A DNA stretch of 64,000 nt from an uncultured Parabacteroides sp. GTDB taxonomy: Bacteria; Bacteroidota; Bacteroidia; Bacteroidales; Tannerellaceae. The translations under genes and the position numbers were made by a program. Under the pieces are notes generated by a model. That model ran no database searches, was not told the origin of the DNA, and was given only the letters and a program-made list of their open reading frames with translations. Where the stretch lies: assembly GCA_900541965.1 (NCBI GenBank), contig UQLN01000004.1, positions 69,534-133,533 on the forward strand. Reading direction: 5' to 3'. Within the stretch, counting starts at the first letter, position 1, and every line of letters starts with the position of its first letter. Shown here one piece after another: positions 8,573 to 17,720 of the stretch.

Positions 8573-9679
8573 ATGAAACTGACAAATATATTATTGGCAG
8601 CCCTCACAGCAATACTTATTCTAAATAGCTGTAAGAAAGATGATGTGAATGTGTCCGGTACTGGTGGGGTAGAAGGTGATGCCCGGTTGAATATCAGTCT
8701 GAAAGTTTCGGGTGAAGCAACAAAAGCGGTAGACCCGGAACAGCAGGAAGGAGAAGCAGTCGTTAATAATGTGACAGTCGTTGTTTTCAACGAAACAGGA
8801 ACACAATTGTTGGCGACACCTTTCCGGGAAAATGTATCTACCACGGATGGAACGATTTCTATATTGAATATACCGGCTCAGTCTACTATCGCACGGATTG
8901 TGATTGTGGCGAACACTCCTGAAAATGCTTTTGCAAATCTGACTTCTTATACTGATATGCAGTCCCGATTGGCACAATTAGCGGATCAGGCAGTAGCAAA
9001 TCTGACAATGAGTAGCCAAGTGATTGTTTCGGAAGCCGCTTTGCTTGCCGGAGATAATTATTTGGGATATACAAGCCAGGGAACTGAAAATATTAATGGC
9101 ATATCAGAACCATTGGAACTGACCCGCTTGGTTGCCCGTGTGGATTTGAAGAATGTAAAAACTTCATTTACCAGTGCGGATTTGCAGGGTAAATCTGTCC
9201 GTATTGATGAAATTTCATTACAGAATGTAAAAACAGCTTCCCATTTCTTTAGTGAAGATTATTGGGGAGTGGTAATGGCTACTGGCAATCTTTCTACAGA
9301 AGACTATCCGGTTTCTATTGCTGATAATAAAAAGATGATAAGTAATGGAAATCCCCAAACAGATGTTTGCCGGGTTTATGTGATGGAAAACCAACCTGCC
9401 GATCAAAATAATTCAACGACATTAGTAATAAAGGCCACTTTAGTTGATAATGCTTCAGGGCTTGACTTTGGGAGCCAAAAGAAATTTGCTTCTGTTATCA
9501 ATTTGAATGGAGTTGTTGCGGAAGGAGACGCACATAAATATGTAAAACGTAATTATGTATACCGTCTGAATGTGAATTTTACGGATAGTAGTTTTAGTGA
9601 CCAAGTCGGTAACATGGTTGTTAATGTTGAAGTTGTTGCCTGGGGAGGTGTGAATCATCAACATCCTGTAATAGATTAA
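8573..9679 (+). CDS. Fimbrillin family lipoprotein (accessory pilin)
   Basis: Start taken at the second ATG (8573), giving a signal peptide aligned with the neighbouring pilins; 8567 would add two residues. The 368-residue protein has lipobox LNSC, a LNISLKVSGEATKAV strand ending in the TKA motif (about 48), NNVTVVVFNE, RIVIVANT, and a central LTRLVARVDL strand identical in pattern to the 9706 protein (LTRLVARIEI). The C-terminus ends on a strand with NVEVVAWG. It lies 17 nt after the anchor gene and 26 nt before the next pilin. Probably a minor stalk or adaptor subunit. Confidence 0.8.
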   Translation: MKLTNILLAALTAILILNSCKKDDVNVSGTGGVEGDARLNISLKVSGEATKAVDPEQQEGEAVVNNVTVVVFNETGTQLLATPFRENVSTTDGTISILNIPAQSTIARIVIVANTPENAFANLTSYTDMQSRLAQLADQAVANLTMSSQVIVSEAALLAGDNYLGYTSQGTENINGISEPLELTRLVARVDLKNVKTSFTSADLQGKSVRIDEISLQNVKTASHFFSEDYWGVVMATGNLSTEDYPVSIADNKKMISNGNPQTDVCRVYVMENQPADQNNSTTLVIKATLVDNASGLDFGSQKKFASVINLNGVVAEGDAHKYVKRNYVYRLNVNFTDSSFSDQVGNMVVNVEVVAWGGVNHQHPVID

Positions 9680-9705
9680 GTCTTATATATTAAACGGATA
9701 AGCAT

Positions 9706-10920
9706 ATGAAACTAAGAAATATATTAATAGCCTTGTTTGCTGTATGCGCTTTGGCAGCATGTTCGAAGGATGATGCGGTTACTAAAAATGATTCAGGAGA
9801 AACAGTTGAAGCATTGATTTCGTTTGCTGTTTCTTCAGAACCGGTAACAAAGATGTTTTTGGAGAATGGTTATGTGCAGGAGAAATATATTGATAAACTG
9901 ACCGCTTACATATTTAAAGGCTCTGATAAAACATTTGTTACTTCAAAGACTGTAACTGCAGATGATAATGGAGGTAAGAGTGTTGAGCAGATTGAGAAAA
10001 TTGTAGTAAAAGTACGACAAAATAGTAACGACCAATTTATTGCAGTGTTTATAGCAAATGCAACTCCAACAAAGGAGATCAATACTTTAAATGATTTAAT
10101 GACATCAACCTTGGCAAGGGGGAAAGATGAATATCTTCCAATGGTTAGTAAACAAATTCAATTTGCAAACTTACAAATAGGCGAAAATTGGATTGATAAT
10201 AATGGTCAAGTTGTTTCTTCTACTACTCAAGGCAAGTACACTGCAATTGATTTAACTCGTTTGGTTGCCCGTATAGAAATTGAAAAGTTGGATGTCCAAA
10301 GTCTTCAGGATAAATTTCCAAATGCTGCTTTTAAATTGGAAACAATCTCGTTGGTAAATGTTAATTCAGTGACTATACCTGATAAAGATAATAATACAGT
10401 AGGTGGATATCTGAGGGGACTTGATGATGAAACTTTTGATAATTGTACAGACTTGGAATGGATTAAATCCCCTTCTTCTTTTGATGATTATTTATTAACA
10501 ACATATACGAAAGAAAAGTACATGATTCCTACCCAAGCTTCAGGAAACAGCAGTGAGAATAATTTTATATTCCCTGATAGCGGAGATGAGTATAATTCAG
10601 CCATACATGATGGGCCAAGATTTGTAAAGTATATATACTCAAGTCCGGAATCTTCTAATACAGCTTTGTTGCTATCAGGCAAATTTAAGCGTGATAAAAA
10701 TAGTACGAAAGAGGAAACGAGATATTATCGGGTTTATTTGAATGATAATATAAATGCTCCGGGAGCGATAGAATCTAATAAAATTTATTTGGTAACTATT
10801 TTTATTGGTGGTGAAGGTTCTCCAAAGCCAGATCCTGTTTTGGAAACTATCGATGTTTCTATTCAATTAAAAGTAAAACCATGGGAGGTCTATGTGCAAG
10901 ACGAAGAGATTACCAACTAA
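9706..10920 (+). CDS. Fimbrillin family lipoprotein (accessory pilin)
   Basis: The 404-residue product has a lipoprotein signal (MKLRN..., lipobox LAAC, Cys 19) almost the same as that of the pilin at 4892, with the same CSKDD continuation. Fimbrillin strands are visible: AVSSEPVTKM with the basic motif, KLTAYIFKG, FIAVFIANA, LTRLVARIEI, and YLVTIFIGGEG near the C-terminus. It is the last gene of the second unit; a terminator follows at 10949. The closely matching signals of this gene and 4892 suggest a duplication. Confidence 0.8.
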   Translation: MKLRNILIALFAVCALAACSKDDAVTKNDSGETVEALISFAVSSEPVTKMFLENGYVQEKYIDKLTAYIFKGSDKTFVTSKTVTADDNGGKSVEQIEKIVVKVRQNSNDQFIAVFIANATPTKEINTLNDLMTSTLARGKDEYLPMVSKQIQFANLQIGENWIDNNGQVVSSTTQGKYTAIDLTRLVARIEIEKLDVQSLQDKFPNAAFKLETISLVNVNSVTIPDKDNNTVGGYLRGLDDETFDNCTDLEWIKSPSSFDDYLLTTYTKEKYMIPTQASGNSSENNFIFPDSGDEYNSAIHDGPRFVKYIYSSPESSNTALLLSGKFKRDKNSTKEETRYYRVYLNDNINAPGAIESNKIYLVTIFIGGEGSPKPDPVLETIDVSIQLKVKPWEVYVQDEEITN

Positions 10921-10948
10921 GAATATATTTTTTATTGTTAATGTAAGC

Positions 10949-10986
10949 GAGGGGTTGTTCCTATAGGAGCAATCCCTCACTTTTTT
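10949..10986 (+). terminator. Intrinsic terminator of second pilus unit
   Basis: Arms at 10949-10962 and 10965-10978 pair at 12 of 14 positions (the rest G-U) and run into a T tract at 10980-10986, just after the pilin gene ending at 10920. Confidence 0.8.
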
Positions 10987-11235
10987 ATGCCGATGGTGTT
11001 GATTTGTGTCTTTCTTTTTTTCCCATATCGGCATTTTTGTCATTTTAATTGTATTTCTCTCAAAGCGAGATTTGCACCTGCCATTTTGATAGGCAACCCT
11101 TGTTTTGCTTCTTTCTTCTCTGTAAACACCTGTATTTCTCTCGCTTTTTAGGTGCATAACTATCAATGTTTTGTACGTTATTTTTACCCCTCTAAATTGC
11201 GACAGGCACCTACTTTCGGTCTGTCCCGTACTCCA

Positions 11236-11243
11236 TACATTTG
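11236..11243 (+). promoter_or_regulatory. -7 box (TACATTTG) of third pilus unit
   Basis: TACATTTG matches TAnnTTTG. It lies only 22 nt before the ATG at 11265, so the leader is very short if that start is used; the ATG at 11295 would give a more usual leader. The box rules out an in-frame TTG start at 11241. Confidence 0.6.
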
Positions 11244-11264
11244 CATCATAAAGTTAAAGCAAAA

Positions 11265-12281
11265 ATGAAGTCAAATAAATTATTCCATACAGTCATGAAT
11301 GCAAAAAACATCATCTATATTATTTCTTTAATGCTTGCAGCAATCTCCTGCTCCATGGAAGATGACACTTTGATGAACGATGCCACTAAAGGAATTGAAA
11401 ATTCTTTGAATGGTGAAGAAATAGCACTTGCTTTTTCATTGACAAATGGAGAGGTCGCTACGAAAGCCACTGATAATACTACAGATCAGGATTTAAATAA
11501 TGTAACAGTGTTCTTGCTGAAGAACGGTACTGTTGTCAATGCTGAAAGATTCGCTACGAAAGCTGAAGCCGAAGCAAATATTTTTTACATCAAGAAAGAC
11601 GATAGTACTTGGAAAATGATAGTTGTTGCTAACGCTGATGTATCAATTACCGGCCTTTCTGATGCTGCTTCAATCCATTCTGCAACTGCTTCTTTGGCAG
11701 ATAAAACAAAATTCGGTGAAGCCACTTTGGATATTGCCGGTATGACTGGTAAAGAATATGTCGCCGATATCGAGCTGCGACAATCTTATGCAAAAGTAGG
11801 ATTGGCTTCTTTTAAGGTGCAGAGAAACGGTAGTACCGGATATAATAATTTGAAAGTCGAGTTGACAAAGGTTGCATTAATCAATCAAAATACAAAAGGT
11901 CGTATCGATGGTTCGGCTTTAATCCCGGAAGTAAACGAGCTTGCTAATCCCAACCGGACATGTACTGACTATATACTTTTGAATAATGATACAAATCCCA
12001 CTGAATTATTATCAAATCCTATATTTTTCAATACATTTGCCTATGAATACAAGGAGGCTTCCAACAAACAGAGTGTTGAGTTGACATATAAAGTGAATGG
12101 TATATCCCATACGGAAACAATACAGATTAATGGGAATGACGGATCTGTCGAAGCCGGCAATATTTATAAACTGAATGTTACGGCCTCTGTTTCTCCGGAA
12201 GGTATCGTAACTATCTTAAATGTGAATTTTGAAGTGGTGAATTTGGTGGAGAGAGAGATAAATCCTGAAGCATTTTGCTAA
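11265..12281 (+). CDS. Fimbrillin family lipoprotein, minor pilin beside tip gene
   Basis: From the ATG at 11265 the product is 338 residues with a lipobox AISC (Cys 29); an internal ATG at 11295 would place the Cys at 19, as in the other pilins, and may be the true start. The body shows fimbrillin traits: IALAFSLTNGEVATKA with the TKA motif, NNVTVFLLKNG, MIVVANAD, a SYAKVGLASFKV strand and a C-terminal IYKLNVTASVS segment. It opens a two-gene unit with the large presumed tip protein, so it may be the adaptor that joins tip to stalk, like Mfa3/Mfa4 of Porphyromonas. That assignment is inference. Confidence 0.75.
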   Translation: MKSNKLFHTVMNAKNIIYIISLMLAAISCSMEDDTLMNDATKGIENSLNGEEIALAFSLTNGEVATKATDNTTDQDLNNVTVFLLKNGTVVNAERFATKAEAEANIFYIKKDDSTWKMIVVANADVSITGLSDAASIHSATASLADKTKFGEATLDIAGMTGKEYVADIELRQSYAKVGLASFKVQRNGSTGYNNLKVELTKVALINQNTKGRIDGSALIPEVNELANPNRTCTDYILLNNDTNPTELLSNPIFFNTFAYEYKEASNKQSVELTYKVNGISHTETIQINGNDGSVEAGNIYKLNVTASVSPEGIVTILNVNFEVVNLVEREINPEAFC

Positions 12282-12315
12282 GATTTGAGGGTAAACAGAT
12301 AAGAAATATAAAAAT

Positions 12316-15297
12316 ATGAGTGATATGAAGCGGTATGGTTTATATATTATCACAGTTGTCATCGGTTTGTTTATGAATGCATGCCATAATGAGGACGATT
12401 TAGTGGATAGAACAGCTGTTGTAGAGGGGATTCCGGTTACGCTTAGTCTTCCTTTTTCATTGATTGACTCGGAAGTTGTCACAACAAAATCCGACCTGAC
12501 AATCGAACAGGAGAATCAGATAAAAGACTTATATCTTTTTATCTTTGATAAAAAAGGAGATTTGGAATATGGAGCATCTTTTTCAAGCGACAGGTTTTCC
12601 CAAAGCGGAGGTTCTAAAAATAGCGGGCTACTGACTCTGCCGGAGAATGCCGTAACTTCCGGACAAAAAACAATTATCGCTTTCTCAAATGTCCAGTCTG
12701 CCGATGTCAAATGTTTGAATGAACTAGGAACTGTGGTTACATTGGAGAGTGTCGTAAAGCTTTCGGATTTGAAGGATCTGATGATAAAGTTTAACGAAGA
12801 CCGTTCACAGCGTGAAGATGCCAATTTGGTAATGAGTGGTTATTATGGAACGGATTTTTCTGAATCGCTTGCCAGCAAAGGGAGTGTTGTTATTCCTGTT
12901 CCGTCTGCTTCCGAAACTGTTACTTTGCCCGGTAAGATTTACTTGTCTCATTTAGATTCCAGAATTAAATTTAATGTAAAGGTCGATGATACGAATACCA
13001 AAGAATTTGTACCTTCTAAATGGAAGGTTGTAAATATCCCCCGAAAGAGCTTTTTGATAGAGCGGGATAAAGACGCCGAAGCTTGTGATGCAAGTGTAGG
13101 TGCAGGCGATTTTTTTGCTACCCGTGAAGAAGGTTTCGAATCCCTTATTCAAAAAGATAATGTATTTCAAGGAGGTTCTTTTTCTTTTTATATGACAGAA
13201 AACAGGAAAAAACCGAAAAAAGAACTTACCGAATATAAACAACGTGAATATAAAACTCCTGAAGGAGGACGCCCTGAACAACCTTTTGCATATGCGAACG
13301 ATTATGCTACTTATGTGGTATTGACAGGTTCTTACTCTCAATATGATGCTAATCATGAATTGGTACGTTCTGCCGAAGTGCAGTATACAATACATTTAGG
13401 GTATTTAGAGAATCAGGTAAATGATTTCAACAGCGAGCGTAATTATTCATATATATATAATGTGACAATTAAGAATATAGATAATATCGTATTGGAAGTG
13501 ATATCGAGCCAGCCTGGACAAACTTTTCAGGAAAACCAACCGGGAGCAGAAGGGAATGTGATTCAATCGGATCAATCGTTTTTATTGGATGCGCATTATG
13601 AAGTTAAAAGTGTTATTTTCAATCGAAATAAGATGGAGAACCTGTCTGTTATGGTAAAAACGCCTTATGAATCTCCCCGTTCTACAGATGATGCCCGTTT
13701 CGTCATAAATAAAGCGACAGGGGATGTTAAAGATAATTTGAAAGATTTTGAATGGGTTGAATTTGCTCAGAATACTTATAAGAATAATCGTCCATACAGT
13801 TCCGACTATTTGAGTTATACTTCTGCAAAGGGTAAGCTAAAGAATATAAAGGAGGTCTTACGGGAGTTGTATAACCATAAAGATGGCTCGAATAATGATG
13901 GTTTTTGGGATAAAGAAGGAAATGTGGTCTATACTGTTTTTGTCAATGAATTTGTTTATGATACGAATCCTGTAACCAAGGCTTCGACAAGCTGGAAAGA
14001 GTTTGTTAATGTCCCTAACCGTCAAATGCATATCCTTTGTGATACAAAATACAGTTTGGATGAACAGAGTAGTTTAACAGAATCCAATATTATGATTAAC
14101 CAACGTTCTATAAAGACGGTCTTTAATAAGAATTCCGCTAATCTGCAAACTGCCTGGGGCATTGAAACGGTATGTGAGGAGGCTGTGCCTTATGATAATA
14201 AGAATAATAAGGTCGGGCAGTTACCGTTTACAGATTTAGGTGCAGGTGAAACCTTGTCGGATACAAGGACAAATGGACGGTACAATACGTTTAAATTATT
14301 GGATAACACACGTGATAAAAGTTGGACTAATTATGTGAATGCTCCTAACAATACCTATAAAAAAGAAACGGCAGAATATGTTTGTATGCAAAGAAACCGT
14401 GACCTGAATGGAAATGGCACGATTGATGATGATGAAGTTCGTTGGTATTTGCCTGCAACTAATCAATATATAGGATTATGGATTGGCCAGGACGTTTTGC
14501 CTTCTGAAACTCGTCTTCTGCAAGCTACGGTGTCGGATATTACTGCAACTAATCGGTATGATTATCATCTTATAAGTAGTAATGGAGTTCGTTTCTGGAC
14601 GGAGGAAGGTGTTTCTACAGGAAGTAATCTGCTCAGTGATAATGCATTTTATGTGCGTTGTGCACGTAATTTGGGGATGTCTGTAAATAGACCTGCAAAC
14701 GTTACAGATGAACCGCAAGATTTTGTAAATGTAACAATAGATGGTGAAGGGCATGTTTCTGCTGTCGATTTATCAAATATGGCCCCGGATGCTTTGCGTT
14801 CCAATGTATTGCCGGCTATCGATTTTCATGGGGAACATACTTCTGGTACTGCAAATCGTCCGTATAACTCTTTTAAGGTATATGGAGATAATATTGTTGC
14901 CGATGTGTTTTATAATAAAAATAATCCGGGGGCAGCAAAGTTGCCTAATAATAAATGTCCAGCCGGATATCGTATCCCTAATCAGCGAGAATTGGCTTTA
15001 ATTGCAGGGTATTCCACCTCTAAATTTGAATATTCTGTTACTGAGCGTAATGATAATGATCGGTATCATAGTCCGGGTAGTGATTGGAAATGGAAACAGA
15101 CTGGTTGGGCAGATTGGATTGGACATTGGGAACGTACTGTTAAAAAAGATCAATTGGGCTCGTGTACATATACGGAATTGGAATATAAAACACATGAAGA
15201 TCAATTATATACGCTGGTTTATAATAATGGAATAAATTTTTTGACCCTGGCTTCAAATTCAGGAACAATCATTCGTTGTGTTAAAGATGGGCGATAG
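12316..15297 (+). CDS. Large pilus-associated lipoprotein, presumed tip subunit (DUF4906-like)
   Basis: The 993-residue protein has a lipoprotein signal (lipobox MNAC); the alternative ATG at 12325 gives a neater signal. The N-terminal 230 residues look fimbrillin-like: VTLSLPFSLI, a basic TTKSD stretch, IKDLYLFIFDKKG, IIAFSNV. A long middle and C-terminal part resembles DUF4906-type Bacteroides pilus proteins, with RNRDLNGNGTID (calcium-loop-like), EVRWYLPATNQY and KCPAGYRIPNQRELALI near the end, a fold met in FISUMP-type adhesin domains. Its size, its single copy and its place last in the locus fit a tip adhesin (compare Mfa5/FimE). The ligand is unknown. Confidence 0.75.
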   Translation: MSDMKRYGLYIITVVIGLFMNACHNEDDLVDRTAVVEGIPVTLSLPFSLIDSEVVTTKSDLTIEQENQIKDLYLFIFDKKGDLEYGASFSSDRFSQSGGSKNSGLLTLPENAVTSGQKTIIAFSNVQSADVKCLNELGTVVTLESVVKLSDLKDLMIKFNEDRSQREDANLVMSGYYGTDFSESLASKGSVVIPVPSASETVTLPGKIYLSHLDSRIKFNVKVDDTNTKEFVPSKWKVVNIPRKSFLIERDKDAEACDASVGAGDFFATREEGFESLIQKDNVFQGGSFSFYMTENRKKPKKELTEYKQREYKTPEGGRPEQPFAYANDYATYVVLTGSYSQYDANHELVRSAEVQYTIHLGYLENQVNDFNSERNYSYIYNVTIKNIDNIVLEVISSQPGQTFQENQPGAEGNVIQSDQSFLLDAHYEVKSVIFNRNKMENLSVMVKTPYESPRSTDDARFVINKATGDVKDNLKDFEWVEFAQNTYKNNRPYSSDYLSYTSAKGKLKNIKEVLRELYNHKDGSNNDGFWDKEGNVVYTVFVNEFVYDTNPVTKASTSWKEFVNVPNRQMHILCDTKYSLDEQSSLTESNIMINQRSIKTVFNKNSANLQTAWGIETVCEEAVPYDNKNNKVGQLPFTDLGAGETLSDTRTNGRYNTFKLLDNTRDKSWTNYVNAPNNTYKKETAEYVCMQRNRDLNGNGTIDDDEVRWYLPATNQYIGLWIGQDVLPSETRLLQATVSDITATNRYDYHLISSNGVRFWTEEGVSTGSNLLSDNAFYVRCARNLGMSVNRPANVTDEPQDFVNVTIDGEGHVSAVDLSNMAPDALRSNVLPAIDFHGEHTSGTANRPYNSFKVYGDNIVADVFYNKNNPGAAKLPNNKCPAGYRIPNQRELALIAGYSTSKFEYSVTERNDNDRYHSPGSDWKWKQTGWADWIGHWERTVKKDQLGSCTYTELEYKTHEDQLYTLVYNNGINFLTLASNSGTIIRCVKDGR

Positions 15298-15318
15298 ATA
15301 AATGAAGTATAGTATAGA

Positions 15319-15356
15319 AAAGGTTGTCTCATTCAGGTGGGGCAACCTTTATTTTT
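15319..15356 (+). terminator. Intrinsic terminator of third pilus unit
   Basis: AAAGGTTGTC (15319-15328) pairs with GGCAACCTTT (15341-15350) with one G-U pair, followed by a T-rich tract. It closes the pilus locus 20 nt past the tip gene. Confidence 0.8.
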
Positions 15357-15757
15357 ATATAAAGGCGGTGAAAAATAAAAGTAGCAGGTATGGATTCTTT
15401 TGTACTAAATACCTTCTTTTCTTTCCAAACTCAGTAATAAATACCACAGCAGATGCCCATTTTAATCCGGTTTACACCCGCATCTGCACGGTACTGAGAC
15501 CCGGATGACTAATCTGTCCACACCCGGGTGTTCGTGGAAATAAGTACTTATCTGTCTAAAAATAAGCAATATATTATGATGGAAATATATGTATTCCTAC
15601 AAATCCGATATGATGGTATGATAGATGTTATGAGAGTTTAAAATAGAACTGTCATAGTATTAATGTGTTGAATATTATATTGTTACATCTGTTTATGATA
15701 GTATGTCAGTTGTTTGTTCAAACAATAAATTTTCCATTGTAGGCCAGATATGGGTAT

Positions 15758-15946
15758 TTACAGTTGCTCAATCTCTTCAGCAGTCAGCTCGGTTAATTCA
15801 AAGATTTCGGAAATGGGTGTCCCTATCAGTTTCATTTTAGAGGCAATTTTGATTCGTTCTTCTTTTTTAATATAGACTTTGTTGAAGTTATAGTTCCATC
15901 GTGCGCTCATATCCTTCGATAGATTGTATGCGGTCCCCTCAATTTA
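15758..15946 (-). pseudogene. C-terminal remnant of PD-(D/E)XK nuclease-type transposase
   Basis: Reading leftward, an open frame of about 62 codons bounded by stops at both ends ends in the stop at 15758-15760. It contains AYNLSKDM, KKEERIKIASKMK and LTELTAEEIEQL. This tail (charged helix, then a short helix-turn-helix-like segment ending LTxEEIExL) resembles the C-terminus of the Rpn/PD-(D/E)XK family putative transposases common in Bacteroides. There is no room for the nuclease domain: upstream the frame is stopped and the DNA turns AT-rich. It is best read as a decayed leftover; the family call rests on the tail alone. Confidence 0.55.
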
Positions 15947-16493
15947 ATTTGCATTATATTAAAAATATTCAAACGATGAAATACATAATACAATCTGTAT
16001 TTTGAAACAAAAAAATCAATGAATTAAATTATATCCATTAATACAGGATGTTTTATAACATGCTGTGTTATTTTGCAAATATTGGTATATATACTTTTTT
16101 TGTAAAAAATAATGCGACCATGAAAAATGATAATTTTACAGTTTTAGGTGTTTTTGATTTTTTATTTACTCAGGTGTTAAACTTTAGTTATGGACCGATA
16201 ATTATAGTGTTTTAAAACATGATTTAAATGCCAAAGTGTTAGTTATGTCTATCAGGTTTGGTTCGGTTCTTTTCTATCTCTTCCGGAGGATTAAATAATC
16301 CATATCTTTTTATAATGGTTAGAATGAATACTATATATATGCCTTTTGGGGTTATTGTATAGCTTGTTTTAAAATTGAATTTTGTAGTTGTTTGGAGGCG
16401 TGATTTGCGGGATTATCTGATTGTTTATACAGAAATTTTTGGCAACTTATGCATAAATATTGATCGAGTATTTTTAAAATATTGTTATAGATT

Positions 16494-17720
16494 ATGAATA
16501 TTGTTACTAAAGCTTTCCCTTGTTTATGTATAATGTTTCTTTGTATTAGTTGTTTACATCAAGGCTCTAATGTCAATAGATTAAGTACTCCTGAGAATAT
16601 TGAAGAGATTGAAATATTGCCTGTCGATTCGTTAAAGAGTAAAATAATCAAAATAGATAAACCGATAAATAGAATAGAATCAGGGGATATTATAAGTGAA
16701 ATAAGTTATATTCCTATTGAAACAAATGATAGTGTTTTGATTGGATGTTATCAAAATGTGATTATTTATAAAGATTATATTTATATATTTGACGGTTTAT
16801 CTGCTAAGGCGGTATTTATATTTAATATTCAGGGAAAATATATAAAGAAAATAGGGGATTATGGAGGAGCTCCTAATGAATTCTATATGCTATCTGGAAT
16901 GTCTATTGATAAGGAAAATAATAATTTAATATTATTTGATAATAGAAAAAGGAAATTTTTTTACTATACATTATCAGGAGACTATATAAGAAATGAAGAA
17001 ATAAATTTAAGGTTTTTGGGTAAATATGGATTTCTTCCATCTGGAGAAGTTGTATCTTCAACTTCTCAAAATGATATGAATATACATTTAGATAAATTCA
17101 ATGACTATCGTTTGATTTATCAAGATACTCTGGGGAATATTTCAAAAGTTGCATTTAAGTATAATGATAATGAAAAATTATATATAGCATGGTCTAATAT
17201 ATTTTATATGGATGATGAGCTGATTTATTATCCACAATTCACGAATAGTATATATACTATAAGAGAAGACAAGGTTGAACTTAGATACATATTTGATTTA
17301 TCCAAGTTTGATTATATTGATAATAATAAAATACTTACATTAAAAAGTGATAAGGAATTTGATGAATATGTCTCGGGAAAATGCTATTTAGAACCATATG
17401 TCAGAGAAAATAGGACACATGTGAGTTTTTCTATAAAAAATAAAAATGAACGTTATTATTATCTTTATGATAAGGAAAGTCTAAAACATATAGGATTTAA
17501 ATCTATATTATTTTCAGAAGGTAAAATTATAGATTTACCTACACTGTTTAGTAATGATGATTATTTTATTGCTGAGATAAAGATAAATGCACTCTGTGAT
17601 TATCTTGCTTATTGTGAAAAAGCAAAAATTATGATTCCAAAAGATCTGGAGATAATTAAAACTAATTTGAAGGATGATGATAATTCTATTTTGGCATTGT
17701 TTAAAATAAAAAAATTATAA
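16494..17720 (+). CDS. 6-bladed beta-propeller lipoprotein
   Basis: The 408-residue product starts with a lipoprotein signal (lipobox CISC) and continues with INRIESGDIISEISYIPIE and repeated blade-like units (YKDYIYIFDG, GKYIKKIGDYGGAPNEF, NNLILFDNRKRKFFYY), the usual pattern of Bacteroides 6-bladed beta-propeller (BF3886/DUF4934-type) proteins. These are surface or periplasmic proteins of mostly unknown function. The gene is visibly richer in A and T, including codon choice, than genes on either side and stands alone between a remnant and a repeat-containing gap, so recent transfer is likely. No partner gene was seen. Confidence 0.75.
   Translation: MNIVTKAFPCLCIMFLCISCLHQGSNVNRLSTPENIEEIEILPVDSLKSKIIKIDKPINRIESGDIISEISYIPIETNDSVLIGCYQNVIIYKDYIYIFDGLSAKAVFIFNIQGKYIKKIGDYGGAPNEFYMLSGMSIDKENNNLILFDNRKRKFFYYTLSGDYIRNEEINLRFLGKYGFLPSGEVVSSTSQNDMNIHLDKFNDYRLIYQDTLGNISKVAFKYNDNEKLYIAWSNIFYMDDELIYYPQFTNSIYTIREDKVELRYIFDLSKFDYIDNNKILTLKSDKEFDEYVSGKCYLEPYVRENRTHVSFSIKNKNERYYYLYDKESLKHIGFKSILFSEGKIIDLPTLFSNDDYFIAEIKINALCDYLAYCEKAKIMIPKDLEIIKTNLKDDDNSILALFKIKKL

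Larger units (their letters stand above)
10921..11264. other. Gap between second and third pilus units
   Basis: The gap holds the terminator of the second unit (10949-10986), a CTATCAA box (11159-11165) and the -7 box at 11236-11243. The middle is T-rich on this strand; no ORF is supported. Confidence 0.65.
15298..16493. other. 1.2 kb gene-poor stretch
   Basis: After the terminator (15319-15356) come two inverted repeats (CAGATGC 15451-15457 with GCATCTG 15480-15486; the 12-bp palindrome at 15520-15531), a broken leftward reading frame (15758-15946, listed separately) and about 550 nt of very AT-rich DNA leading to the gene at 16494. A 68-codon rightward frame beginning at 15302 overlaps the terminator and has no coding features. 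Confidence 0.65.

Noticed and set aside
11241..11264. Longer N-termini from TTG/GTG starts at 11241, 22714 and 28707
   Set aside because: Each overlaps or precedes a -7 box, and the extra residues disrupt the N-terminal signals; later ATGs were preferred.
15302..15508. 68-codon frame directly after the tip gene
   Set aside because: It overlaps the terminator stem, has no signal or domain and matches no codon pattern of neighbours.
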